Of a stretch of 26,356 bases of DNA, positions 1 to 10,996 are shown piece after piece. Below the pieces are notes generated by a model. It was not told the origin of the DNA. It ran no database searches and saw nothing but the letters and a program-made list of their open reading frames with translations. Positions within the stretch are counted from its first letter, which is position 1; each line of letters starts with the position of its first letter. Origin of the DNA: Alphaproteobacteria bacterium (GTDB lineage: Bacteria > Pseudomonadota > Alphaproteobacteria > Sphingomonadales > Sphingomonadaceae); assembly GCA_018828205.1 (NCBI GenBank), contig JAHJWA010000365.1:1-26356 (forward strand). Direction: 5' to 3'. The translations under genes and the position numbers were made by a program.

Positions 1-1
1 C

Positions 2-820
2 CGGCTGCGCGGCGATCCCTACCAGTTCTACGCCGGATCGATCCTCGGACTGCGCACGCTCGACGCGCTCGAGGCCGCGCCCTCGCCGGCGTGGCAGGGA
101 GAGGTCGCGCATGCCATTCTCGAACGCTGGCACGAGGCGCGCGAGAGCGATCCCGCCGCCAAGCTGGCGCCGATCATGGACGCGGTCATGATCGAGAAGA
201 ACGCGCACCCGCTGATGCGCGGGCTGTGGCAGCCGCGGCTGCGTGCAGCCCTCGAATGGATCGAGCAAAGCGTCTCAAGCTACGAGGATCGCACGGTCGC
301 CGCCTGGGAGCGCAAGGGCGAGATGCAGGTCGACGGGGTCAAGCTCCACGGCCGCGCCGATAGGATCGACCGGCTGGCCGACGGCACGCTCGCGATCGTC
401 GACTACAAGACCGGCTCACCCCCGTCCGCCAGCATGGTCGAGCAGGGCTTCGCGCTCCAGCTCGGCCTGCTCGGGATGATCGCGCGTGCGGGCGGCTTCG
501 GCACCGTCGCGGGCGAGCCGAGCGCCTTCGAATACTGGTCGCTGGGCAAGGCGAAGGACGAGGAGAACCGCTTCGGCTTCGGTTATGTCGAGACCCCGCT
601 CAAGCTCGGCAACAAGCGCAGCGGACTCGCGCCCGAGGACTTCCTCCCCGAGACCGAACGCTATCTCAGGGGCGCCATCGCCGACTGGATCAAGGGCGAT
701 GAGCCTTTCACCGCGAAGTTCAATCCCGACTATGCGGGCTATTCGGATTACGACCAGCTGATGCGGCTCGAGGAATGGCTGCCCAGGCTCGCCGACGAAG
801 AAACGGAGGAAAGCGCATGA
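2..820 (+). CDS. addB: AddB C-terminal part (helicase-nuclease subunit B), 5' end outside window
   Basis: Only the last 272 residues are present; the frame is open from base 2. AddB is the partner of AddA in the AddAB helicase-nuclease, which processes double-strand DNA ends for RecA-dependent repair in the cytoplasm. The visible part is the C-terminal RecB-like nuclease domain. It begins with the DPYQFYA segment typical of the family, followed by GEVAHAILERWHE, and carries the PD-(D/E)XK core motif IVDYKTG at about residues 132-138 of this fragment. The stop codon overlaps the addA start in an ATGA, so the two subunits are translationally coupled. The identification is strong because of the motif and because addA follows directly. 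Confidence 0.93.
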   Translation, partial: RLRGDPYQFYAGSILGLRTLDALEAAPSPAWQGEVAHAILERWHEARESDPAAKLAPIMDAVMIEKNAHPLMRGLWQPRLRAALEWIEQSVSSYEDRTVAAWERKGEMQVDGVKLHGRADRIDRLADGTLAIVDYKTGSPPSASMVEQGFALQLGLLGMIARAGGFGTVAGEPSAFEYWSLGKAKDEENRFGFGYVETPLKLGNKRSGLAPEDFLPETERYLRGAIADWIKGDEPFTAKFNPDYAGYSDYDQLMRLEEWLPRLADEETEESA

Positions 821-3800
821 GCGGCGCGGTCTATCCGCTCGCCGGCGCGCAGCGCGACGCGGTCGATCCGCGCGAAAGCGTCTGGCTCTCGGCCTCGGCG
901 GGGACGGGCAAGACGCAGGTGCTTTCGGCGCGGGTGCTGCGGCTGCTGCTGCAGCAGGGCGTCGAGCCGTCGGACATCCTCTGCCTGACCTTCACCAAGG
1001 CCGGTGCCGCCGAGATGGCGGTGCGGGTCAACGAGGTTCTGGCGCGCTGGGTGCGGCTGCCCGATGCGCGGCTGGCCGAGGAGCTGACGCATCTCGGCGC
1101 ACCGGTCGATGCCGCGACCCGCTCGCACGCGCGCTCGCTCTTCGCCAGCGTGCTCGACAGCCCCGGCGGGGGCCTGCGGATCGACACCATCCACGCCTTC
1201 GCGCAATATCTGCTCGCCGCCTTCCCCGAGGAAGCGCGGATCGCGCCCGGATCCAGGCCGATGGAGGACCGCGAGCGCGAATTGCTGAGCGAGGAAGTGC
1301 TGGGCGATCTGCTCACCGCTGCCGAAGCGAGCAATGATCGCCGCACGCTCGACGCCATCGCCGAGATGAGCCGCCGCAAGGGTCCCGACGGGGTGCGCCG
1401 CTGGCTGATGCGCTGCGCCGGGGCGATCCAGCTGTGGACCGGGCCCACTGGCTGGCAGGCGCCGATGCAGGCGCGGGTTTGCGGTCTGCTGGGCATTCCC
1501 GCGGACGCCGACGAGCATTGGGTGGCGCAGGCCTGCGCCGACGAGGGCTTTCCGGTGGCGCTGCTGCGCGCCTGCCGCGAGAGCAACGCGCAATGGGGCA
1601 CCAAGACCGGACAGGCCTGCGTCGACTTCGTCGACCGCTGGCTCGCGGCGGGGCCGGTCGAACGCGTTACGCTGCTCGACGGGTTCTACGGTACGCTGCT
1701 GACCAAGACGGGCGAGCCCAAGAGCCTCAAGAACCTCGAGAAGCTCGATCCCGAATACGGTGGGCGGGTCGCCGAGGTCGTCGCGGCGATCGCGCAGGTC
1801 GCCGAGCGGCGCACGCTGGTCGAACTGGCCGGTTTCCTCGCCCCCCAGCTCGAGACCGGGCGCCAATTCGCGCTGATGTGGGACGAGGCCAAATCGCGCG
1901 AGGGGCTGGTCGATTTCGACGACCAGATCCGCCGCGCCGCCGCGCTGCTCGCCGACAGCGCGATGGGCGACTGGATTCGCTACAAGCTCGACCGCCGCTT
2001 CGACCATATCCTGATCGACGAGGCGCAGGACACCAATGCCGATCAATGGGCGATCATCTTCGCGCTGACCGATGATTTCTTCTCCGGCCTGGGCGCGCAG
2101 GGCGATGCGATCCGCACCATCTTCACCGTGGGCGATTACAAGCAGGCGATCTTCGGCTTCCAAGGCACCAGCCCGGAGAATTTCGCTTCCGCCCAGCGCC
2201 GCGTCGCCGAGGACATGGCGCGGCTCGGGCAGGGCGCGGATACCATGCCCGATGCCCCCGAACCGCGGCGCCTGCGCGATCTCGATCTGGGCCAGTCGTT
2301 CCGCACCGCCGACCCGGTGCTGCGCTTCGTCGACAGGGCGATCGCGGCGATCGGCCCGGCGTCCTTCGGGCTCAAGCGCGCGCCCGAACCGCATGTCGGG
2401 CAGGACCGCCCCGGGCTGGTGACGCTGTGGAACACCGTGGCCGATATCCGCGACGGGGACGAGGACGGGTCCGAAGGCTGGCTCGCGAAACATGACCGGC
2501 GGATGGCCGATCGGATCGCGCAGCAGATCCGTGGCTGGATCGACCCCGAGGGCCCCGGTTTCCCGCTGGTCAAGGGCGAGAAGCCCGGCCAGGCGCGGCG
2601 CGCGACCGCGGGGGATGTCATGATCCTGGTGCGCAAGCGGCGCGAGCTGGCCTCGCTGATCGTCGCGCGGCTCTACACCCATGGCGTGCCGGTGGCGGGC
2701 GTCGACCGGCTGCGGCTGGGCGCCCCGCTGGGGGTCAAGGACCTGATGGCGGCGCTGCGTTTCGCCGCGCAGCCGCTCGACGATCTCAACCTCGCCAATC
2801 TGCTGGTCTCGCCGCTGCTCGGCTGGACGCAGGAGCAGCTGCTCGAACACGGCTACCGGCCAAAGCAGCAGCGCCTGTGGGAGCATCTGCGCCAGTCGGG
2901 CGATCCGCTGGTCGCGCGCACCGTCGCCGCCATGCGCGAAATCCTGCGGCGCGCCGATTTCGACAGCCCGCAGGCGCTGCTCCACTGGCTGCTGGTCGGG
3001 CCCTTCGACGGGCGCCGCAGGCTGGTGGCGCGGCTCGGCGCCGAGGCCAACGACCCGATCGACGAATTGCTCAACGCCGCCAACGCCTATGCGAGCGCGC
3101 ACACCGCCAGCCTGCAGGGCTTCATCCGCTGGTTCGATGCCGGCGATGGCGAGCTCAAGCGCGAGGCGGGCGCCAATCGCGACCAGGTGCGCGTGATGAC
3201 CGTCCACGGCTCCAAGGGGCTGCAGGCGCCGATCGTGATCCTCGCCGATGCCGCGATCGGCCCCGATGCGCCGGGCGAGCTGGCGCTGGTCGATCCCGCG
3301 GACGCGCGCAACAAGGTGCCGCTGCCGGGGCTCTCGGCCGAACAGCGCGTCGGCCCGATCGCCAGAGCGCACGAGATCGCGGCGCGCACCGAGATGGAGG
3401 AGCACTGGCGGCTGCTCTATGTCGCGATGACCCGCGCCGAGGAAGCGCTGTTCATCGGCGGCTCGCTGGGTCCGCGCGAGGCCAAGCGCGGCACACCGCA
3501 CGAGGACAGCTGGTATGCGCGGCTCGAGCGGCTGTTCGAGGGCGACCCGCTCGAGGATCCGATCTGGGGCGCGCGGCGCGAATGGGGCGCGGCCAGCACG
3601 GTGGTGCCGCGCCAGGCCGGTACTGCCGAGCAATCCGCTCCCGACCTGCCAGCCTGGACCGCAACCCCGCCGCCCGCCGAAGCGCGGCCCCCGCGACCGC
3701 TCTCGCCCTCGGGGCTGGGCGAGGTCGAGGGCAGCGATCCGCCGCTGCCGCCCGAACATTCGGCGATCGCCGCGCAGCGCGGGGTGCTGATCCACGCGCT

Positions 3801-4305
3801 GCTCGAAAGGCTGCCCGAGGTGCCGATAGCGGAACGCGCGGCGAGGGCGGGGCAATGGCTCGCGCGGCAGGCGCCCGATCTCGCGGAGGCCGAGCGCAGC
3901 GAGATGCTCGACCGCGCGCTGGCGGTGCTGGACGGGGAGGAATTCCGCGATATCTTCAGCCGGGAAGCACTGGCGGAGGTCCCGCTGTCTGCGGTGGTCG
4001 GCGGCGAAGTGGTGGTGGGCGTGGCCGACCGGCTGCTGGTGACACCCGAGCGCGTGACCGTGGTCGATTTCAAGACCGCGCGCCGCCCGCCATCCTCGCT
4101 CGATCAGGTGCCCGATCACGCGCTGCGCCAGATGGCCGCCTATGTTGCGGCGCTCGAAGCGATCTACCCCGGTCGGGAGGTCCGCGCAGCGCTGCTCTAC
4201 ACCCAGACCCCGCAGCTGATTGCGCTTCCCGCCGATCTGCTCGCCGCCCACAAAGCCCGGTTTTCCGCTCCGCAGGAAAGCTTTGCGCTACCGCCCGTTG
4301 AGTAA
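817..4305 (+). CDS. addA: AddA, double-strand break repair helicase-nuclease subunit A
   Basis: UvrD/Rep-type helicase fused to a C-terminal nuclease, 1162 aa, the usual size for alphaproteobacterial AddA. Walker A is SASAGTGKT (25-33). The Walker B region is LIDEAQDTN (about 399-407), followed by FTVGDYKQAIFGFQGT. Later helicase motifs are VMTVHGSKGLQAP (about 794-806) and LLYVAMTRAEEAL (about 866-878). The nuclease core is VVDFKTARRPP (about 1082-1092), followed by the QMAAY motif. I chose the ATG at 817 because it overlaps the addB stop (ATGA) and has GGAGGA 6 bases upstream; an in-frame ATG at 775 lies inside addB and gives no family-like sequence. With AddB it resects broken ends up to a regulatory sequence for RecA loading. 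Confidence 0.96.
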   Translation: MSGAVYPLAGAQRDAVDPRESVWLSASAGTGKTQVLSARVLRLLLQQGVEPSDILCLTFTKAGAAEMAVRVNEVLARWVRLPDARLAEELTHLGAPVDAATRSHARSLFASVLDSPGGGLRIDTIHAFAQYLLAAFPEEARIAPGSRPMEDRERELLSEEVLGDLLTAAEASNDRRTLDAIAEMSRRKGPDGVRRWLMRCAGAIQLWTGPTGWQAPMQARVCGLLGIPADADEHWVAQACADEGFPVALLRACRESNAQWGTKTGQACVDFVDRWLAAGPVERVTLLDGFYGTLLTKTGEPKSLKNLEKLDPEYGGRVAEVVAAIAQVAERRTLVELAGFLAPQLETGRQFALMWDEAKSREGLVDFDDQIRRAAALLADSAMGDWIRYKLDRRFDHILIDEAQDTNADQWAIIFALTDDFFSGLGAQGDAIRTIFTVGDYKQAIFGFQGTSPENFASAQRRVAEDMARLGQGADTMPDAPEPRRLRDLDLGQSFRTADPVLRFVDRAIAAIGPASFGLKRAPEPHVGQDRPGLVTLWNTVADIRDGDEDGSEGWLAKHDRRMADRIAQQIRGWIDPEGPGFPLVKGEKPGQARRATAGDVMILVRKRRELASLIVARLYTHGVPVAGVDRLRLGAPLGVKDLMAALRFAAQPLDDLNLANLLVSPLLGWTQEQLLEHGYRPKQQRLWEHLRQSGDPLVARTVAAMREILRRADFDSPQALLHWLLVGPFDGRRRLVARLGAEANDPIDELLNAANAYASAHTASLQGFIRWFDAGDGELKREAGANRDQVRVMTVHGSKGLQAPIVILADAAIGPDAPGELALVDPADARNKVPLPGLSAEQRVGPIARAHEIAARTEMEEHWRLLYVAMTRAEEALFIGGSLGPREAKRGTPHEDSWYARLERLFEGDPLEDPIWGARREWGAASTVVPRQAGTAEQSAPDLPAWTATPPPAEARPPRPLSPSGLGEVEGSDPPLPPEHSAIAAQRGVLIHALLERLPEVPIAERAARAGQWLARQAPDLAEAERSEMLDRALAVLDGEEFRDIFSREALAEVPLSAVVGGEVVVGVADRLLVTPERVTVVDFKTARRPPSSLDQVPDHALRQMAAYVAALEAIYPGREVRAALLYTQTPQLIALPADLLAAHKARFSAPQESFALPPVE

Positions 4306-4362
4306 CCGCAGCTTGGGCCTACATGACCCGCATTAGGGGCCAAACCCCATAGGAGAACAACC

Positions 4363-4683
4363 ATGCCGACCGTCGCCGTAACCGATGCCAGTTTCCAGAC
4401 CGATGTCCTCGAATCGGACAAGCCCGTGCTGGTCGATTTCTGGGCCGAATGGTGCGGCCCCTGCAAGATGATCGCGCCCGCGCTCGAGGAGCTGAGCGAC
4501 GAGATGGGCGAGCAGGTCACCATCGCCAAGATGGACATCATGGAGAACACCGGCGTCCCCGGTCAGATGGGCGTGCAGTCGATTCCCTATCTGGTGCTGT
4601 TCAAGGACGGCAAGCCCGCCGCGCAGATGCGCGGTGCGGCGCCCAAGGGCCAGCTCAAGAGCTGGCTCGAAGGCGAACTCTAG
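4363..4683 (+). CDS. trxA: Thioredoxin 1
   Basis: Classical 106-aa cytoplasmic thioredoxin that reduces protein disulfides and is recharged by thioredoxin reductase. The active site WCGPC is at residues 30-34, the buried Asp lies in LVDFWAEW, and the cis-proline is Pro75 in SIPYLVLF. A good Shine-Dalgarno (AGGAGA, 4351-4356) precedes the ATG. It lies 57 bases after addA, on the same strand. Its TAG stop overlaps head-on with the TAG stop of the - strand phosphatase gene, so the convergent genes share the palindrome CTAG and there is no room for a terminator between them. Confidence 0.96.
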   Translation: MPTVAVTDASFQTDVLESDKPVLVDFWAEWCGPCKMIAPALEELSDEMGEQVTIAKMDIMENTGVPGQMGVQSIPYLVLFKDGKPAAQMRGAAPKGQLKSWLEGEL

Positions 4684-5480
4684 GACATTCTGGCATAGAG
4701 CGCGGCGAGTTCGTCCCACAGGGGCGGGCTCGCCGCGCCGATCAGACCCGTGCGTTCCGGCTCGTCCACGCGATAGGGCGAGCCGTCGGGCCGCGCGACC
4801 TTGCCGCCCGCCTCGTTGAGCCAAAGCGCCCCGGCCGCGTGATCCCAGGCGAGCGTGCGCTCGAACAGCGAGACGTCGTTCTGGCCCAGCGCGAGCCGCG
4901 GATATTGCTCGGCGGCGCAGCGCGGGACGTCGACGAGGCGGTAATGCGGCGCGATATGCTCGCGGATGGCTTCGCGCTGCGCCGGATCGAGAAAGATCGT
5001 CGATATCGCCGCGACCGGCCGGGTCTCGCCGGTCGTGCGCGCCGAGATCCGTTCGCCGTCCACGAAAGCACCCTGGCCTCCATGCGCGGAGCAGAAGCGA
5101 CCCGTGAGACAGTCGTAGATCCAGCCCGACTGGCAGATCCCGTCGGCGCAGCGCGCCAGCAGGATACCGAAGGGCGCGCGGCCGTGCGCAAAATTATGCG
5201 TCCCGTCGATCGGGTCGATCACCCAGCAGTCGCCGGCCAGCCCTTCGAGAACCGTGGGGTCCGCATGCGCCGCCTCCTCGCCGACGATCGCGATCGAGGC
5301 GTCGATGGCGGCGAGACCCTCGGTCAGCATCACCTCGGCCTCGCGGTCGGCCACCGTCACCAGATCGTCTTGGGCCTTCTCGATGATCTGAGCGCTCGAG
5401 AGATTGCGATAGCGCGGCAGGATCGCGGTTTCGGTGACGCGGCGCATGAGTGCGCGGATATCGCGGTCGAGCGTGTTCAC
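4680..5480 (-). CDS. Inositol monophosphatase family phosphatase (possibly histidinol-phosphatase)
   Basis: 266-aa Mg-dependent sugar-phosphate phosphatase of the IMPase fold. Metal-binding motifs are visible: VADREAE (about 43-49), GEEA (67-70), WVIDPIDGTHNF (about 86-97) and WDHAAGALWLNEAGG near the C-terminus. The start is taken as the GTG at 5480, which overlaps the argJ TGA (GTGA), giving the normal family length; upstream in-frame sequence is argJ in another frame. Family members hydrolyse inositol-1-phosphate, histidinol phosphate (HisN) or PAP (CysQ). Coupling to argJ hints at amino-acid biosynthesis, so HisN activity is plausible but cannot be told from sequence alone. Confidence 0.88.
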   Translation of the reverse strand: MNTLDRDIRALMRRVTETAILPRYRNLSSAQIIEKAQDDLVTVADREAEVMLTEGLAAIDASIAIVGEEAAHADPTVLEGLAGDCWVIDPIDGTHNFAHGRAPFGILLARCADGICQSGWIYDCLTGRFCSAHGGQGAFVDGERISARTTGETRPVAAISTIFLDPAQREAIREHIAPHYRLVDVPRCAAEQYPRLALGQNDVSLFERTLAWDHAAGALWLNEAGGKVARPDGSPYRVDEPERTGLIGAASPPLWDELAALYARMS

Positions 5481-6703
5481 GAGCGGTAATCGGCGTTGAT
5501 GTCGATATAGCCATGCGTCAGATCGCAGGTCCAGACCGTCGCTCGCCCCGCGCCGAGCCCGAGATCGACCTTGATCGTGATCTCCTCGCCCTGCAGATGC
5601 CGGGCGACCGGCGTCTCGTCGTAATCGGCCAGCGGCTGGCCATCGCGCGCCGCCCAGACCCCGCCGAAGCCGATCGACAGGGAATCGCGGTCGGCGGGTT
5701 CGCCGGCCTTGCCCACCGCCATCACCACGCGGCCCCAATTGGCGTCGCCCCCGGCGATCGCGGTCTTGACCAGCGGCGAGTTGGCGATCGACAGCCCGAT
5801 CCGCCGTGCGCTGTCGTCGCTCTGCGCGCCGGACACGCTCACCGCGATGAATTTGCGCGCACCCTCGCCATCGCGGACCACCAGATGCGCAAGCTCGCGG
5901 CAGACCGATTGCAGCGCGGCGAAGACCGCGTCGGCTCCGGAATCGTCCCAGGAGCGGATTTCGGGATGCTCAGCCCGGCCCGTGGCGAAGGCCAGCACCG
6001 TGTCGCTGGTCGAGGTGTCGCCATCGACGGTGATGCAGGAGAAGGTTGCGGCGTTGGCCCTGGCGAGCATGTCCTGCAGGAGCGCGGGCGCAACCCGCGC
6101 ATCGGTGAAGACATAGCCCAGCATGGTCGCCATATCGGGCGCGATCATCCCGCTGCCCTTGACGATCCCGGCAAATTCGACGCGCGTCTCGCCGATCATC
6201 GCGCTGGCGCCGGCGCCCTTGGTGAAGGTGTCGGTGGTGCCGATCGCCGCGGCGGCCTGCTCCCACGAGCAAGGCGCGGCCTCCAGCGCTGCCGCGACGC
6301 CGGCGCGCGCGACATCGCGCGGCAGCGGCACGCCGATCACCCCGGTCGAGGAGACGAACACCTGTTCGGGCGCGCAACCCAGCCCCTCGGCGACCTGCGC
6401 CACGATCTGCTCGACCGCCTCGCGCCCCCGATAGCCCGTGAAGGCGTTGGAATTGCCCGCATTGACCACCAGCGCCCGCGCGGTGCCCTGATGCAGTTGC
6501 TCGCGGCCCATCTCGACCTCGCTCGAGGCGCAGGCGCTCTTGGTGAAAACTCCCGCGACAGCGGTTCCCTCGACCAGTTCGACCAGCGTCAGATCGGCGC
6601 GGTCCCAGGCCTTGTAGCCCGCGCGCACGCTGCGCAGCGTGACTCCGGCAATCGCGGGCAGGTCGGGGAAGGGGCGGGCGAGCGGCGAGCGGGTCAGGTC
6701 CAT
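5477..6703 (-). CDS. argJ: Bifunctional ornithine acetyltransferase / N-acetylglutamate synthase
   Basis: 408-aa ArgJ transfers the acetyl group from N-acetylornithine to glutamate in the cyclic arginine pathway. The self-cleavage and nucleophile segment is intact: KGSGMIAPDMATMLGYVFTDA spans about residues 182-202, with Thr193 expected as the new N-terminal nucleophile after autoproteolysis. Other family signatures are VVNAGNSNAFTG (79-90) and the C-terminal THGYIDINADYRS. It is the first gene of a two-gene unit with the IMPase-family phosphatase and is divergent from the small secreted protein gene at 6790, with about 86 bases between the start codons for both promoters. Confidence 0.96.
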   Translation of the reverse strand: MDLTRSPLARPFPDLPAIAGVTLRSVRAGYKAWDRADLTLVELVEGTAVAGVFTKSACASSEVEMGREQLHQGTARALVVNAGNSNAFTGYRGREAVEQIVAQVAEGLGCAPEQVFVSSTGVIGVPLPRDVARAGVAAALEAAPCSWEQAAAAIGTTDTFTKGAGASAMIGETRVEFAGIVKGSGMIAPDMATMLGYVFTDARVAPALLQDMLARANAATFSCITVDGDTSTSDTVLAFATGRAEHPEIRSWDDSGADAVFAALQSVCRELAHLVVRDGEGARKFIAVSVSGAQSDDSARRIGLSIANSPLVKTAIAGGDANWGRVVMAVGKAGEPADRDSLSIGFGGVWAARDGQPLADYDETPVARHLQGEEITIKVDLGLGAGRATVWTCDLTHGYIDINADYRS

Positions 6704-6789
6704 CCCCGCCCCTTAGAAAGGATGCGCGGGCTGGTAAACGCGCTTCGGGGGTGGACGCGCTGGGCAGGAAAACCTATTTACGGCGCACG

Positions 6790-7062
6790 ATGCTACGCCG
6801 CCTCCTCACCTGTCTGGCCATCGCGACCGGTCTTGTCGCGGTTTCCGCGCCTGCGCAGGCTTCGGTGATCGGCGCGCTGGAGGCCCAGATCGAGCAGTCC
6901 CAGCGGGCCTGCGAGAAGGACCGCAGCGAGGAATGCGCCTGCATCGAGCGCCAGCGACAGCAGCGCGCCCGCGGCGAGAAGCCCGCGCCCTGCCGCACCG
7001 CCACCCCGATCCGGATCTATATTCCGACCGTGCATTTCGGCGCCGACCGCGCGTACGAATAG
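6790..7062 (+). CDS. Small secreted protein upstream of secA, function unknown
   Basis: 90 aa with a convincing Sec signal peptide: basic MLRR start, hydrophobic core LLTCLAIATGLVAV, and a probable cleavage site after APAQA (about residue 24). The mature part is short, charged, and contains the Cys cluster CACIE plus one more Cys near the middle. It ends with a hydrophobic/aromatic tail (IRIYIPTVHFGADRAYE). An in-frame ATG at 6751 would place charged residues before the signal peptide, so 6790 is preferred. It precedes secA by 116 bases on the same strand. I do not recognise the family. Because it is a short exported protein directly ahead of secA, a secretion-monitoring role like that of E. 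coli SecM is conceivable, but no known arrest motif is present. Confidence 0.7.
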   Translation: MLRRLLTCLAIATGLVAVSAPAQASVIGALEAQIEQSQRACEKDRSEECACIERQRQQRARGEKPAPCRTATPIRIYIPTVHFGADRAYE

Positions 7063-7118
7063 GCGCGCGTGACGTGATCGGGTCGGGACATCCGCTCTCG
7101 CCCGGCCCCCCGTTTTCC

Positions 7119-7144
7119 GCCCGGTACCCCTGAGGAGACCGGGC
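7119..7144 (+). promoter_or_regulatory. Hairpin in the secA 5' leader
   Basis: A perfect 7-bp inverted repeat (GCCCGGT / ACCGGGC) with a 12-base loop, 34 bases before the secA ATG. No T-run follows, so it is not an intrinsic terminator. The secA start itself has only a weak Shine-Dalgarno (GAGA about 12 bases upstream). The hairpin may influence secA expression; this is inference. Confidence 0.4.
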
Positions 7145-7178
7145 ATTCCTCCATAAATTTCATCGCGAGACCGCGCCC

Positions 7179-9938
<2,760 letters not shown>

Positions 9939-9969
9939 CGCCCCGCGGCGAGCGCGATAGGGCGGCGTG

Positions 9970-10710
9970 ATGCTCTGGCTGGCCGCCGCCTTTTTCGCGA
10001 CCGCGCTGCTCTATGCCTCGGTCGGGTTCGGTGGCGGGTCGACCTACAACGCGCTGCTGGCGCTGGCGGGGACCGATTACCGCATCCTCCCGCTGATCGC
10101 GCTGTCGTGCAATGTGGTGGTCGTGGCGGGCAGCAGCATTCGCTATGCGCATGCGGGCATCACGCCCTGGCGCGGGGCGCTGGCGCTGACGGCGCTTGCG
10201 GCCCCCGCAGCGCTGCTGGGCGGGCTCACGCCGATCGGCGAGCGCGGTTTCCTGCTGCTGCTGGGCGCGAGCCTGGTGCTGACCGGCCTGACCCTGCTGA
10301 TCCCGGTGCGCGACACGCGGGCGGGCGAGCCCGGTGTTCTGGCGCGCTTGGTTCCCTTTGCCGCGGTACCGCTCGGCTATCTCGCCGGCCTGGTGGGCAT
10401 CGGCGGAGGCATCTTCCTCGCGCCGCTGCTCCACCTCATGCGCTGGCGTGACGCGCGCGCCATCGCCGCCACCGCGAGCCTGTTCATCCTGATAAACTCG
10501 CTGTTCGGCCTGGCCGGACAATTGCTCAAGGGCGGGATCGAACGGTTCGAGACCGCGATCGCCTTCGGCCTGCCGTTGCTGCTGGCGGTGGCGATCGGCG
10601 GGCAGATCGGCAGCCTCCTGGCGGTTCGGCTGCTGCCCAGGCACTGGATCCGCTGGCTGACCGCGGCGCTCACCTTGTGGGTGGGGCTGCGGTTGCTGCT
10701 GGGCGAGTGA
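9970..10710 (+). CDS. TSUP family (TauE/SafE-like) membrane permease
   Basis: 246-aa inner-membrane protein with about eight hydrophobic segments and the internal two-fold repeat of the TSUP family: VGFGGGSTYN near residue 20 and VGIGGGIFLAPLLHL in the second half. Family members move sulfite, sulfonates or other organic anions; substrate unknown here. An in-frame GTG at 9967 directly precedes the ATG at 9970; the AGGGCGG ahead fits either. The C-terminus (LWVGLRLLLGE) looks natural, so the prophage next door did not truncate it. It is the last chromosomal gene before the prophage. Confidence 0.88.
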   Translation: MLWLAAAFFATALLYASVGFGGGSTYNALLALAGTDYRILPLIALSCNVVVVAGSSIRYAHAGITPWRGALALTALAAPAALLGGLTPIGERGFLLLLGASLVLTGLTLLIPVRDTRAGEPGVLARLVPFAAVPLGYLAGLVGIGGGIFLAPLLHLMRWRDARAIAATASLFILINSLFGLAGQLLKGGIERFETAIAFGLPLLLAVAIGGQIGSLLAVRLLPRHWIRWLTAALTLWVGLRLLLGE

Positions 10711-10735
10711 GGAGCGCCGCCGCCGAACGCGGCTC
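10711..10735. other. Chromosome/prophage junction (left boundary)
   Basis: The TSUP stop ends at 10710. On the - strand, sheath-like coding sequence can be followed down to about 10730, where family similarity stops and the frame runs on as a shadow through the TSUP gene. The boundary therefore lies in these ~25 bases. No obvious direct repeat or tRNA end is visible here, and the matching right boundary is outside the window. Confidence 0.6.
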
Positions 10736-10907
10736 GGATGTCCGTCACCAGGACGGGGCGATCGAGCGGGAAGGCAGCATCGATCGCCGCCTGATCCTCG
10801 GGAGCCACGGCGGAACTGGTCGCGACCATGCCGATCACGGCGGTCGCGACCAGCTGGAGCGAGCGGGCGCCGGTGACGGGTTCATTGACTCGGATGCCGT
10901 GGAGCAT
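10730..10907 (-). pseudogene. Tail sheath protein (P2 FI-like), N-terminal fragment cut at the prophage boundary
   Basis: About 60 residues match the start of contractile tail sheath proteins: MLHGIRVNE at the N-terminus, then LVATAVIGMVATSS, AAFPLDRPVLVTDIRAA. Full-length sheath proteins are close to 390-500 aa. After residue about 60 the similarity ends and the frame reads backwards through the TSUP gene. The 5' end is intact, with AAGGA about 10 bases before the ATG. It follows gpW, separated by two hairpin repeats. Either a deletion removed the rest or the remaining part lies at the other prophage end. Confidence 0.8.
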
Positions 10908-10926
10908 GGGATGGGTCCTTGTTTTT

Positions 10927-10952
10927 GCGCTATCGCGTCGCTGCTTGAGCGC
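10927..10952 (-). repeat. Hairpin repeat, copy A
   Basis: Reads on the + strand as GCGCT, a 16-base loop, AGCGC. The loop differs from copy B (10968-10993) at two positions, and the stem differs by a compensated base pair. It lies between the gpW stop and the sheath start. Confidence 0.75.
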
Positions 10953-10967
10953 GGGAGTTTGTTTCTT

Positions 10968-10993
10968 GTGCTATCGCTTCGCTACTTGAGCAC
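10968..10993 (-). repeat. Hairpin repeat, copy B
   Basis: Reads on the + strand as GTGCT, a 16-base loop (ATCGCTTCGCTACTTG), AGCAC. The stem change relative to copy A (C-G to T-A) is compensated. Starts 41 bases from copy A. No T-run, so not a simple terminator. Confidence 0.75.
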
Positions 10994-10996
10994 GGG

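Noticed and set aside
748..4251. 1167-aa open frame on the - strand opposite addA
   Set aside because: Shadow of addA caused by high G+C; Arg/His/Gln-rich, no family motifs, while addA carries every helicase motif.
10377..10907. 176-aa version of the sheath-like protein
   Set aside because: Only the first ~60 residues match sheath; the rest is antisense to the TSUP gene.
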